Shown one piece after another: positions 7,603 to 14,463 of a DNA stretch of 27,862 bases. The stretch comes from 66-474 sp035717365. Its GTDB lineage: Bacteria; Pseudomonadota; Gammaproteobacteria; Xanthomonadales; Rhodanobacteraceae. A program made the translations under genes and the position numbers. The notes beneath the pieces are model-generated. The model did not search any database. It saw only the letters and a program-made list of their open reading frames with translations, and was not told the origin of the DNA. Position 1 is the first letter of the stretch. Each line of letters opens with the position of its first letter. Location of the stretch: assembly GCA_035717365.1 (NCBI GenBank), contig DASTIS010000241.1, positions 1 to 27,862 on the forward strand, written 5' to 3'.

Positions 7603-8583
7603 ATGGCAGCCATTACCCTGATCGAAGGCGTCACCCAGGCGCTCGCATATGAAATGCAGCACGACAAGTCCGTCGTGGTGCTGGGCGAGGACGTCGGCGT
7701 CAACGGTGGCGTGTTCCGCGCCACGGCCGGGTTGCACGAGAAGTTCGGCGAGTGGCGCGTGTTCGACACGCCGCTCGACGAGGGCACCATCGCCGGCGTC
7801 ACGGTCGGCCTGGCCGTGCAGGGCATGAAGCCCGTCGCCGAGGCGCAGTTCGAGGGCTTCATCTACCCGATGATGGAGCAGATCGTCTGCCACGCCGCGC
7901 GCATGCGCAATCGCACCCGCGGGCGGCTGACCTGCCCGGCGGTGTTCCGCGCGCCGTGGGGCGGCGGCATCCATGCGCCCGAGCATCACTCCGAGGCCAA
8001 CGAGCACCTGTTCACCAACGTGCCGGGCCTGCGCGTGGTGCTGCCGTCCTCGCCCGCGCGCGCCTACGGCCTGCTGCTGGCCGCGATCCGTGACCCGGAC
8101 CCGGTGGTGTTCTTCGAGCCCAAACGCATCTATCGCCAGTACAAGGAAGAAGTGCCGGACGACGGCGAGGCCTTGCCGCTGGACGTGTGCTTCGTGCTGC
8201 GCGACGGCACCGACATCACGCTGGTGACCTGGGGCGCGCAGGTGAAGGAGTGCCTCGAAGCCGCCGACCAGCTTGCGCAGGAGGGCATCAGTGTCGAGGT
8301 CATCGACGTCGCGACGCTCACGCCGCTCGACTTCGACACCATCGCCGAGTCGGTGCAGAAGACCGGACGTTGCGTGGTCGTGCACGAAGCCCCGAAAAGC
8401 GCCGGCTTTGGCGCGGAAATCGCCGCCCGCATCGCCGAAGAATGCCTGTACGATTTGCTGGCGCCGGTCGTGCGCGTCGCCGGTTGGGACGTGCACACGC
8501 CGCTCTATCGTCTGGAGCAGAAACAGCTGCCCAGCACCGCGCGGGTCGTGGATGCGGCGAAGCGCACGTTGGCGGCGTCATAA
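7603..8583 (+). CDS. pdhB: 2-oxoacid dehydrogenase E1 component, beta subunit
   Basis: Partner of the preceding E1-alpha. 326 aa, normal length. It shows the N-terminal transketolase pyrimidine-binding domain (VVVLGEDVGVNGGVFRAT with the conserved Glu at 29, then DTPLDEGTIAGVTVGLAVQG and APWGGGIHAPEHHSE). The C-terminal transketolase domain follows (DITLVTWGAQVKECLEAAD, EVIDVATLTPLD, VVVHEAPKSAGFGAEIAA). ATG 7603 has a strong AGGGAG ribosome site 6 nt upstream; this site abuts a REP element, so translation may depend on its folding. E2 follows after 176 bp of repeat DNA on the same strand, consistent with one transcription unit. As with E1-alpha, pyruvate versus branched-chain specificity cannot be settled here. 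Confidence 0.93.
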   Translation: MAAITLIEGVTQALAYEMQHDKSVVVLGEDVGVNGGVFRATAGLHEKFGEWRVFDTPLDEGTIAGVTVGLAVQGMKPVAEAQFEGFIYPMMEQIVCHAARMRNRTRGRLTCPAVFRAPWGGGIHAPEHHSEANEHLFTNVPGLRVVLPSSPARAYGLLLAAIRDPDPVVFFEPKRIYRQYKEEVPDDGEALPLDVCFVLRDGTDITLVTWGAQVKECLEAADQLAQEGISVEVIDVATLTPLDFDTIAESVQKTGRCVVVHEAPKSAGFGAEIAARIAEECLYDLLAPVVRVAGWDVHTPLYRLEQKQLPSTARVVDAAKRTLAAS

Positions 8584-8584
8584 T

Positions 8585-8603
8585 CGGGACTCGGGACTCG
8601 GGA
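8585..8603. repeat. short tandem repeat (CGGGACT)
   Basis: CGGGACT-CGGGACT-CGGGA: two full copies and a partial one, directly after the E1-beta stop codon. Length variation by slippage is plausible. No function can be assigned. Confidence 0.5.
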
Positions 8604-8612
8604 AAATACCGT

Positions 8613-8719
8613 CGTCATTCCGGGGTCGCCGCAGCTTCACCGCGGCGGAACCCGGAATCCATTTTGGTGTTGCTCGTGGGCTAAACGAAAAATGGATCCC
8701 GGCTTTCGCCAGGATGACG
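8613..8719. repeat. composite inverted repeat between E1-beta and E2
   Basis: A nested palindrome. The outer ends CGTCATTCC (8613) and GGATGACG (8712) are complementary apart from one base. The left arm is itself a hairpin (ATTCCGGG at 8617 with CCCGGAAT at 8651). The centre carries ATCCATTTT (8657) facing AAAATGGAT (8689). The element at 14347–14462 has the same architecture, and the CATCCCGGC/GCCGGGAT hairpin at 20468 is related. Such structure between cistrons could limit read-through or stabilise the upstream message. Confidence 0.7.
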
Positions 8720-8759
8720 TCAAAAACGTCGAAGCAGCTTGGATAACGGAACCGCAGAC

Positions 8760-10136
8760 ATGGCCGACAACAAAACATTCCATCTCCCCGACCTCGGCGA
8801 AGGCCTGCCCGACGCCACCATCGTCGAATGGCTGGTCAAGGAGGGCGACAGCGTCAAGCTGGATGCGCCGCTGGTGTCGATGGAAACCGCCAAGGCCGTG
8901 GTCGAGGTTCCCTCGCCCTACACCGGCAAGGCGATGAAGTTCCACGGCGCGGCGGGCGACGTCATCAACACCGGTGCGCCGCTGGCCGAGTTCGAACTCG
9001 ACCCCAAGGGCAAGCAGCGCGCCGAAAGTGCCGAGGGTGGACACCATCACGCACCGGCGCAGCCAGCGAAGGGCGCGGGCGCGCCGGCGCCCGACGACGA
9101 AAGCAAGGTGATCGCCTCCGACGAAGGTGGCGGGGTCAAGGCCTCGGGTGCCGATCGCGAGGATGAAGGCACCGTCGTGGGTGCCGTGAGCAGCAGCAAC
9201 GAGGTGCGCAACGAAGCGGTCGCGAGCGTGGGCGGCGCCAAGGCCGTGCCCGCGGTGCGCGCGATGGCCCGCAAGTTGAAGGTCGACCTCGCGCGCGTGC
9301 AACCCACCGGCGCGGGCGGCGTGGTCACGATGCAGGATGTCAAGAACGCCGCGGCAGCGGGTACCGCGGCGCTCGGCGCTGCCGCGGCAGCCGCACCCGC
9401 AACGGCGGCTGCGCGCACGCCGGTTGCGGCGCCGCAGCGCAGCACGCTGTCGCAATCCGGCAAGCCGATGCGCACCACGCCGCCGACGGTTGCGGCCACG
9501 GGACAGCCCGAGCAGTTGAAGGGCGTCCGCCGCAACATGGCGCGGGTGATGGCGAAGGCCAATGTCGAGGTGGCGCAAACCACCATTGTCGACGACGCCG
9601 ACCTGCACCAATGGCTGGGCAAGCAGGACATCACGGTGCGCACGATCCGGGCGATCGTCGCCGCGTGCAAGGCCGAGCCGGCGCTGAACGCGTGGTTCGA
9701 CGGCGACAACCTCACCGTCACGCGACACCCGAATGTCGATCTCGGGATTGCCGTGGATACTCCGGACGGTTTGTTCGTGCCGGCGTTGCGCAACGCCGAC
9801 ATGCTGGATGCGGGAGCCTTGCGCCAAGGCGTCAACCGCCTGCGCGCGCAGGTGGAGGACCGTTCCATTCCGGCCTCGGAGTTGACCGGTTATACCATCA
9901 GTCTGTCCAACTTCGGCATGTTCGCCGGCCGTTACGGCACCGTGGTGGTGGTCCCGCCGTGCGTGGCCATTGTCGGCGCCGGCAAGCTCTCGCACGACGT
10001 GGTCGCGGTGATGGGCGGCATCGAAGTGCACCGTCGGCTGCCGATTTCGCTCACGTTCGACCATCGCGCCTGCACAGGCGGCGAGGCCGCGCGCTTCCTC
10101 AAGGCGATCCTCGACGACCTGGCGCTGCCGCAGTAG
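8760..10136 (+). CDS. 2-oxoacid dehydrogenase E2 component (dihydrolipoamide acyltransferase)
   Basis: Core acyltransferase of the complex. 458 aa: one N-terminal lipoyl domain (about 1–80, lipoyl-lysine K45 in SMETAKAVVEV), a long Ala/Gly/Pro-rich linker, the E3/E1-binding domain (about 162–197, VPAVRAMARKLKVDLARVQ), a second Ala-rich linker, and the catalytic domain (about 240–458). The catalytic His is H435 in LTFDHRACTGGEAARFL. The usual HRxxxDG motif here reads HRACTGG, so the conserved Asp is Thr. Start ATG 8760 was chosen because the upstream TTG at 8739 would add residues not seen in the family. The single lipoyl domain fits a branched-chain or short pyruvate-type E2. The stop codon lies in the first bases of a REP element. 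E3 (lpd) is absent from the window. Confidence 0.93.
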   Translation: MADNKTFHLPDLGEGLPDATIVEWLVKEGDSVKLDAPLVSMETAKAVVEVPSPYTGKAMKFHGAAGDVINTGAPLAEFELDPKGKQRAESAEGGHHHAPAQPAKGAGAPAPDDESKVIASDEGGGVKASGADREDEGTVVGAVSSSNEVRNEAVASVGGAKAVPAVRAMARKLKVDLARVQPTGAGGVVTMQDVKNAAAAGTAALGAAAAAAPATAAARTPVAAPQRSTLSQSGKPMRTTPPTVAATGQPEQLKGVRRNMARVMAKANVEVAQTTIVDDADLHQWLGKQDITVRTIRAIVAACKAEPALNAWFDGDNLTVTRHPNVDLGIAVDTPDGLFVPALRNADMLDAGALRQGVNRLRAQVEDRSIPASELTGYTISLSNFGMFAGRYGTVVVVPPCVAIVGAGKLSHDVVAVMGGIEVHRRLPISLTFDHRACTGGEAARFLKAILDDLALPQ

Positions 10137-10260
10137 CGGCGCGCCTGCGCGCGACCGACGTTGCATCGTTGTCGTAGAGCCGGTCTGCGGGTAGGAGGGT
10201 CGGCGGCCCGACCGGCGCGGCTCGCGGCTTCCGCCGCTCCTGCACCGCACTTCGCAGGAG
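10133..10260. repeat. REP cluster in the convergent gap after E2
   Basis: Starts with GTAGCGGCGCGCCTGCGCGC, nearly identical (two differences over 24 bases) to the REP head at 7514; the TAG of the first four bases is the E2 stop codon. A second set follows around 10186–10250 (GTAGGAGGGTCGGCGGCCC and GGCTTCCGCCGCTCCTGC facing each other), then TTCGCAGGAGCCTGCC. The GCGCG-CCTG-CGCGC hairpin (10139–10152) could help end the E2 transcript. The remaining bases of the gap to the convergent gene at 10276 show nothing else. Confidence 0.65.
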
Positions 10261-10275
10261 CCTGCCTGTTTCTGC

Positions 10276-12516
10276 TCACAGGTCGAAACGGTAGTTCAGC
10301 TTGACCAGCCACTGTTCGGTGTTGCGCAACGAAAAGCTGTTGCGCAACAGTGACGGCGCACCCGGGACGGTGCCGGGCATCGGCGCCTGCTCGTAGCCGC
10401 CGCGGCCGTACACGACGTAAAGGTACGAGAGCGGCGCGAGTTCGTAGCGATAGCGGAGCTGCAGCCCCAGCGTACGCACGCCAAAGCTGTCGACGGGGTC
10501 GTCGCTCGGCAACGCACGGCCGTTGGCCGCGATCCGGTACGCGCCGCGCAGCCGCGCATCCAGCCCGATCGCCTGCAATTTCACGCGTAGTTCCTGTCGA
10601 TCGTCGATCGCCCAGTCGAGGCTCGATTCCAGTTCCAGCGAACGCCGGTCGAAACTGCCGATCAGGTTGTCGTGCTGCCACACCAGCCAGCCCGGTGTGT
10701 ACACGTAGTCGGCGCCCACCGACACGCTCAATGCGTCGCTGATGAAATAGGTGGGCACGATTTCCAGTTCGTAACCCAGCCGGCCGTTGCCGCTCAAGCC
10801 GCCGGTTTCGAGATCGAACTCCCATTCGTGCGACCAGTCGCCGTGGCGCGGGGCGTGTCGCTCGACGCGCAGCGAGAACGACGGCGGCAGGTACAGCGCG
10901 CCGTGTCCGCGGGTCAGCAGGTCGTCCCACAGCGCGCTGTTGATGTTGAGTTCGATGTCCTCGTCGGTGCCGTTGCGCAGGTTGCTCTGGCGTTCGATGC
11001 GCAACTGCCGGCGCAGGTTCAGGCCGTGCGTGTTGTCGAGTGCGTCGACGCGAAAATGCCAGTCGTGGTCGCGATAGCTCGAATCCGACGGCAGGTCGGT
11101 GTTGCGCTTGCGCACCTCCCAGTGCGCATATTCGAGGTCGTTGCGCGCCAGGTAGCCGAAGTCGTTGACCTGCAGCCGGTCGTCGAAATACATCGCCAGC
11201 CACTGCTGGCGCCAGCCGTCCTGCATCACGTAATCGGCGATGAAGGTCGCGCCGAGTCCCTTGCTGTCGCGGCCTGATTGATCGATGTCGCTGCCGACCA
11301 GGTTGGTGGCGATCGTGAGGGCGTCGTTGGGGCGCCAGTGCTGGTCGATCCCGAGCACCGTTGCCTGCCGGTCGAGAAACGGCCGGTCCACGCGGGTCAG
11401 CAGCATGCCGAGGCTCTGCGTGCCGAAATCGTGCACGAGGCGCACCGCGCCGAAGCTGCGACCCGCGTCCCCGCGTTCGTTGGCGGCCAGCACGCCGTAG
11501 CTCGTGGTACCGACGCTGCCGTTGAACTTGACCGCACCGGCGATGTCGCCCGCGCCGCGCCCGTCGTCGGCCGACGCGCCTACGCGGCGGGTGTAGACGA
11601 GCTGGCTGTTGTCGTCGAGCAGGCTGAACGCGAAGATGCCCTGGTTCTCGGTGAAGAATGGGCGCTTGTCGCTGAAGTAGGTTTCGGTGGCGCCGAAGTT
11701 GATCACGAGGTCGTCGCTTTCGACCTGGCCGAAATCGGGGTTGAGCGTTGCCGTCAACTGGAATTGCCCGTTCGGCTTCCAGAACACGTCCACGCCTTCG
11801 CTGTGGCCACCATCGTGCCCGACGTTGTCGTAACGCGCCGAAACGTATGGCGTCACCGCGAGCAGCGACTGGTTGTAGGCGGGAATCGTGATGGGGGTGA
11901 ACTCGGACAGGAACCGCGGCTGTTCGTAGCTCGCCACCGGCCATGCCACGCGTTCCCCGGTCGCCGCGATGACGCGATCGAGATAGATGCCGATGGTGCG
12001 CTTGCCGTCCGTCGCCGCGTGCATCGGCGCGGTGTACCACGGAATCAGGACCTCCACGGACCAGCCCTGCGCATCCTGACTGACCGCATGCTGCCACATG
12101 CCGTCCCAATCCGGATCGGTCTCGGTCTCGTTGGTAATCACCGCGTCGTACACCGCGCCGGTGGATGCAATCGAGAAGTTGTAGCCCGTGCGGCCATCGG
12201 CGTTGAAATCCACGCTCAGGTTGACGCGATCGACGTTGTCGGAGAAATCGCGCTGCACATGTTGCTCGGTGCGTGGCACGCCGGGCGGCTGGCTGACGCG
12301 CCACGCCACCGCCAGTCCTTGCGGGGTCGCCTTCACCCAGGCCTGCACCGGATGCTCCGCGGGCTCGCTGGTCAGCGGCTGGCTCTGGCGGAAATCGGTG
12401 ATGTGTCGAGCGCCGTCCCATTCGCCGGGCGCGAGATGGCCGTCGATGGTGACGGCTGCGGCCGGCACGCTGACTGCGACGAGTCCGGCCAGTACGACAA
12501 ACTGGGTGAAACGCAT
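10276..12516 (-). CDS. DUF5916 / CBM9-like domain outer-membrane protein
   Basis: 746 aa, function unknown. A clear signal peptide (MRFTQFVVLAGLVAVSVPAAA) supports start ATG 12516, with GGA about 9 nt upstream; the longer frame to 12573 would bury it. After cleavage the region to about residue 220 looks like a CBM9-type sandwich (TIDGHLAPGEWDGA, SVDFNADGRTGYNFSI, WSVEVLIPW). Then comes the DUF5916 region, with LNPDFGQVESDD, FGATETYFSDKRPFFTENQ and LVYTRRVG. The rest is rich in alternating amphipathic strands and ends LNYRFDL, as expected of an outer-membrane beta-barrel. The family often sits in Bacteroidetes and Xanthomonadales near carbohydrate or peptide-scavenging genes; the true substrate is not known. 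It is convergent with the E2 gene, and downstream of trpS and the small membrane protein on the same strand (85-bp gap). Confidence 0.85.
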   Translation of the reverse strand: MRFTQFVVLAGLVAVSVPAAAVTIDGHLAPGEWDGARHITDFRQSQPLTSEPAEHPVQAWVKATPQGLAVAWRVSQPPGVPRTEQHVQRDFSDNVDRVNLSVDFNADGRTGYNFSIASTGAVYDAVITNETETDPDWDGMWQHAVSQDAQGWSVEVLIPWYTAPMHAATDGKRTIGIYLDRVIAATGERVAWPVASYEQPRFLSEFTPITIPAYNQSLLAVTPYVSARYDNVGHDGGHSEGVDVFWKPNGQFQLTATLNPDFGQVESDDLVINFGATETYFSDKRPFFTENQGIFAFSLLDDNSQLVYTRRVGASADDGRGAGDIAGAVKFNGSVGTTSYGVLAANERGDAGRSFGAVRLVHDFGTQSLGMLLTRVDRPFLDRQATVLGIDQHWRPNDALTIATNLVGSDIDQSGRDSKGLGATFIADYVMQDGWRQQWLAMYFDDRLQVNDFGYLARNDLEYAHWEVRKRNTDLPSDSSYRDHDWHFRVDALDNTHGLNLRRQLRIERQSNLRNGTDEDIELNINSALWDDLLTRGHGALYLPPSFSLRVERHAPRHGDWSHEWEFDLETGGLSGNGRLGYELEIVPTYFISDALSVSVGADYVYTPGWLVWQHDNLIGSFDRRSLELESSLDWAIDDRQELRVKLQAIGLDARLRGAYRIAANGRALPSDDPVDSFGVRTLGLQLRYRYELAPLSYLYVVYGRGGYEQAPMPGTVPGAPSLLRNSFSLRNTEQWLVKLNYRFDL

Positions 12517-12601
12517 TCGATCCAATCCACGGCGACCGGTCGCACTCGGGGCGGGGCATACCCGGGACCCCACCGTGCGATACGCAAGCTAAAGGCGTCG
12601 G

Positions 12602-12931
12602 CTACGTTCGACGACTGGCGGAAGTCATGCGTCCGCGGGCCAGCCAGTGTCGCAGCAGCCCGAACAGCATGACGAAGTTGAATCCCGCGTACGCACCGAG
12701 TGCCGCCGCGACCTGTTTCCAGATCGGGCCGCCGTGGCCAAGCGCGGCCTGGTAGCCGAACGCCGCGCACGCGATCGTGGCCAATGCCGCGATCACCAAT
12801 ACCACGACATCGAAGCGCGCGGAAACACCGTTCGCGGCACGGCGCCGCACGTACAACCAGTACAGCCAGCCCAGTACCACGAGCCAGGGACCGATCAGCA
12901 AGAGCGCGACGAATTGGCCCATCGCGATCAT
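12602..12931 (-). CDS. small two-to-three-TM membrane protein, coupled to trpS
   Basis: 109 aa, not recognised. Three hydrophobic segments: about residues 5–25 (FVALLLIGPWLVVLGWLYWLY), 42–62 (VVVLVIAALATIACAAFGY) and 75–92 (AALGAYAGFNFVMLFGLL), with basic loops (VRRRAANG, HWLARGRM). ATG 12931 overlaps the trpS stop by one base (TGATG), suggesting translational coupling; an in-frame ATG three codons later is an alternative. Codon use resembles its neighbours. No enzymatic motif is visible. It may be lineage-specific and may simply travel with trpS. Confidence 0.7.
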   Translation of the reverse strand: MIAMGQFVALLLIGPWLVVLGWLYWLYVRRRAANGVSARFDVVVLVIAALATIACAAFGYQAALGHGGPIWKQVAAALGAYAGFNFVMLFGLLRHWLARGRMTSASRRT

Positions 12932-14313
12932 CAATCCGTGGTTTCACGCAGCGAGGCCACGGCCGCGCGTGCACGCCCGAGCGCCGCGTCGCGCGCGGAT
13001 TGTTGCGTGAATTCCGCACTGGTCGCGAGCGCTTCGTCGCCCCGCGCAAAAGTGAATCGCGTTGCGTCGACGGCCACGATCGCCTGGTCGGCGTCTTCCG
13101 CCGACAGCAAGCGAGATGCCTGGCCCGCGGCTTTCGGATCGGCGAAGGCGCGCGACAGCAGCAATTCCTCGCCGTCGGCGCCCAGCAGGCGAAAGCGGAA
13201 GCCGGCGTCGTCACGGAAGCTGACGATGCGTGCGCGCTTGCCGGCCTTCTTCGGTTTCGTTGACCTGGCGGCGCGCGTGCCGAGGGCGCCAAGCCCCACG
13301 GTCCGACGCAGGATTTCAAGGTGTGGCGTCGCCACCGCGCGCGCCTTTCGTGCACCCTCGCGCAGTACGTCCTCGATGTCGCCGGGATGCGCCATCAGTA
13401 TGTCGTAGCGTTCGCGCAGCGGCGCGGTTTCGGCCTCGATGCGGTCGCAAAGCTTGTTCTTGGCTTCGCCCCAGCCCATGCCGCTTTCCAGTTCTTTCCG
13501 GAATGCCGCGCTCTCCGCGTCGCCCGCGAACGCGCGAAAGATCGCGAACAGGCTGGTCGAATGAGGGTCCTTGGCCTCGCCGGGTGCACGCGAGTCGGTC
13601 ACGATCTTCATGATCGCTTCGCGCGTGGCTTTCGCCCCGCCTTCGAACAATGGCACGGTGTTGTCGTAGCTTTTCGACATCTTGCGGCCGTCGAGCCCGG
13701 GCAGGGTGGCGACGCTCTCCTCGATCGCGGCCTCGGGCAGCACGAACGGTTCTTTCTTGCCGCCGGCGGCGCGCCACGCCTCGCCGTAGATATGGTTGAA
13801 ACGCTGGCCGATGTCGCGCGCCATTTCGACGTGCTGGACCTGGTCGCGGCCGACCGGCACGTGGGTGGCGTCGAAGGCCAGGATGTCCGCCGACATCAGG
13901 ACCGGGTACATGTAGAGCCCGGCGTTGATCGCGGCGTCGAGGTCATCGCCCTTCGACGTGTTCTGTTCGACCGCGGCCTTGTAGGCGTGTGCACGGTTGA
14001 GCAGGCCCTTGGCGGTGACGCACGTCAACATCCAGGTGAGTTCCGGAATCTCCGGAATATCCGATTGCCGGTACAGCGTGACGCGATCCGGATCGAGACC
14101 ACAGGCCAGCCATGTCGCCGCGATTTCGAGGCGCGAGCGCGCGACCCGGGCGGGATCATCGCATTTCACCAGTGCGTGGTAGTCGGCGAGGAAATAGAAC
14201 GCATCCACGCCCGCCTTGCGGCTGGCGGCGATCGCGGGGCGGATCGCGCCGACGTAGTTGCCGAGGTGCGGCGTGCCGCTGGTGGTGATGCCGGTGAGAA
14301 AACGGGTGGTCAT
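12931..14313 (-). CDS. trpS: tryptophanyl-tRNA synthetase with a C-terminal YegP/DUF1508-like extension
   Basis: Charges tRNA-Trp; class Ic synthetase. The HIGH-type motif is TPHLGN (14–19) and the KMSKS loop GRKMSKSYDNTV is near residue 210; the catalytic and anticodon-binding part ends near residue 335. It is 460 aa, against about 330–345 for the common bacterial enzyme. The extra 100–120 residues comprise a basic linker (STKPKKAGKRAR, about 346–358) and a compact domain with FRFRLLGADGEELLLSRAF and ASRLLSAEDADQAIV. This resembles the YegP/DUF1508 pattern (phenylalanine-rich strand, GNGE-like turn, then a helix with paired serines); the assignment rests on pattern similarity only. Start ATG 14313. 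The stop overlaps the next small gene. Upstream are a palindromic repeat and hemE. Confidence 0.93.
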   Translation of the reverse strand: MTTRFLTGITTSGTPHLGNYVGAIRPAIAASRKAGVDAFYFLADYHALVKCDDPARVARSRLEIAATWLACGLDPDRVTLYRQSDIPEIPELTWMLTCVTAKGLLNRAHAYKAAVEQNTSKGDDLDAAINAGLYMYPVLMSADILAFDATHVPVGRDQVQHVEMARDIGQRFNHIYGEAWRAAGGKKEPFVLPEAAIEESVATLPGLDGRKMSKSYDNTVPLFEGGAKATREAIMKIVTDSRAPGEAKDPHSTSLFAIFRAFAGDAESAAFRKELESGMGWGEAKNKLCDRIEAETAPLRERYDILMAHPGDIEDVLREGARKARAVATPHLEILRRTVGLGALGTRAARSTKPKKAGKRARIVSFRDDAGFRFRLLGADGEELLLSRAFADPKAAGQASRLLSAEDADQAIVAVDATRFTFARGDEALATSAEFTQQSARDAALGRARAAVASLRETTD

Positions 14314-14346
14314 GGTGGCTGATTATCGCGGAAAGTCGCCATTGTT

Positions 14347-14462
14347 CGTCATTCCGGGGCCGGTCGCAGGCCGGAACCCGGAATCGGTTTCTGCGATGCG
14401 CGAAAACCGACTGACTCGTGCCGTTCGTGGCGCGAGTCGCCGCAGCCTGCCCCGGATTGACG
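14347..14462. repeat. composite inverted repeat between hemE and trpS
   Basis: The outer arms CGTCATTCCGGGG (14347) and CCCCGGATTGACG (14450) are complementary over 13 bases with one mismatch. The left arm also folds alone (ATTCCGGG at 14351 with CCCGGAAT at 14377). An inner pair CGGTTT (14385) and AAAACCG (14403) closes a second hairpin. The architecture matches the repeat at 8613–8719. It begins 1 nt from the hemE stop codon and could act as a terminator or 3'-end stabiliser for the hemE message. Confidence 0.7.
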
Positions 14463-14463
14463 A

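Noticed and set aside
6106..8496. Minus-strand frame of 796 codons opposite E1-alpha and E1-beta
   Set aside because: It is antisense to two genes with intact catalytic motifs and its product (His/Arg/Val-rich) resembles no family; long antisense frames are expected at this GC content.
8613..8719. Possible small RNA, tRNA or CRISPR repeat
   Set aside because: No cloverleaf, no regularly spaced direct repeats, no spacers; the symmetry is that of a nested inverted repeat also found elsewhere in the window.
9932..12559. Minus-strand frame of 875 codons overlapping the DUF5916 gene and E2
   Set aside because: Arg/Pro-rich shadow in another frame of the DUF5916 gene, which has the signal peptide and family motifs; it also crosses the repeat cluster and the E2 end.
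12517..12573. Extended start for the DUF5916 protein
   Set aside because: The extension would place a non-hydrophobic, Arg-rich leader before a perfect signal peptide; the internal ATG 12516 is better.
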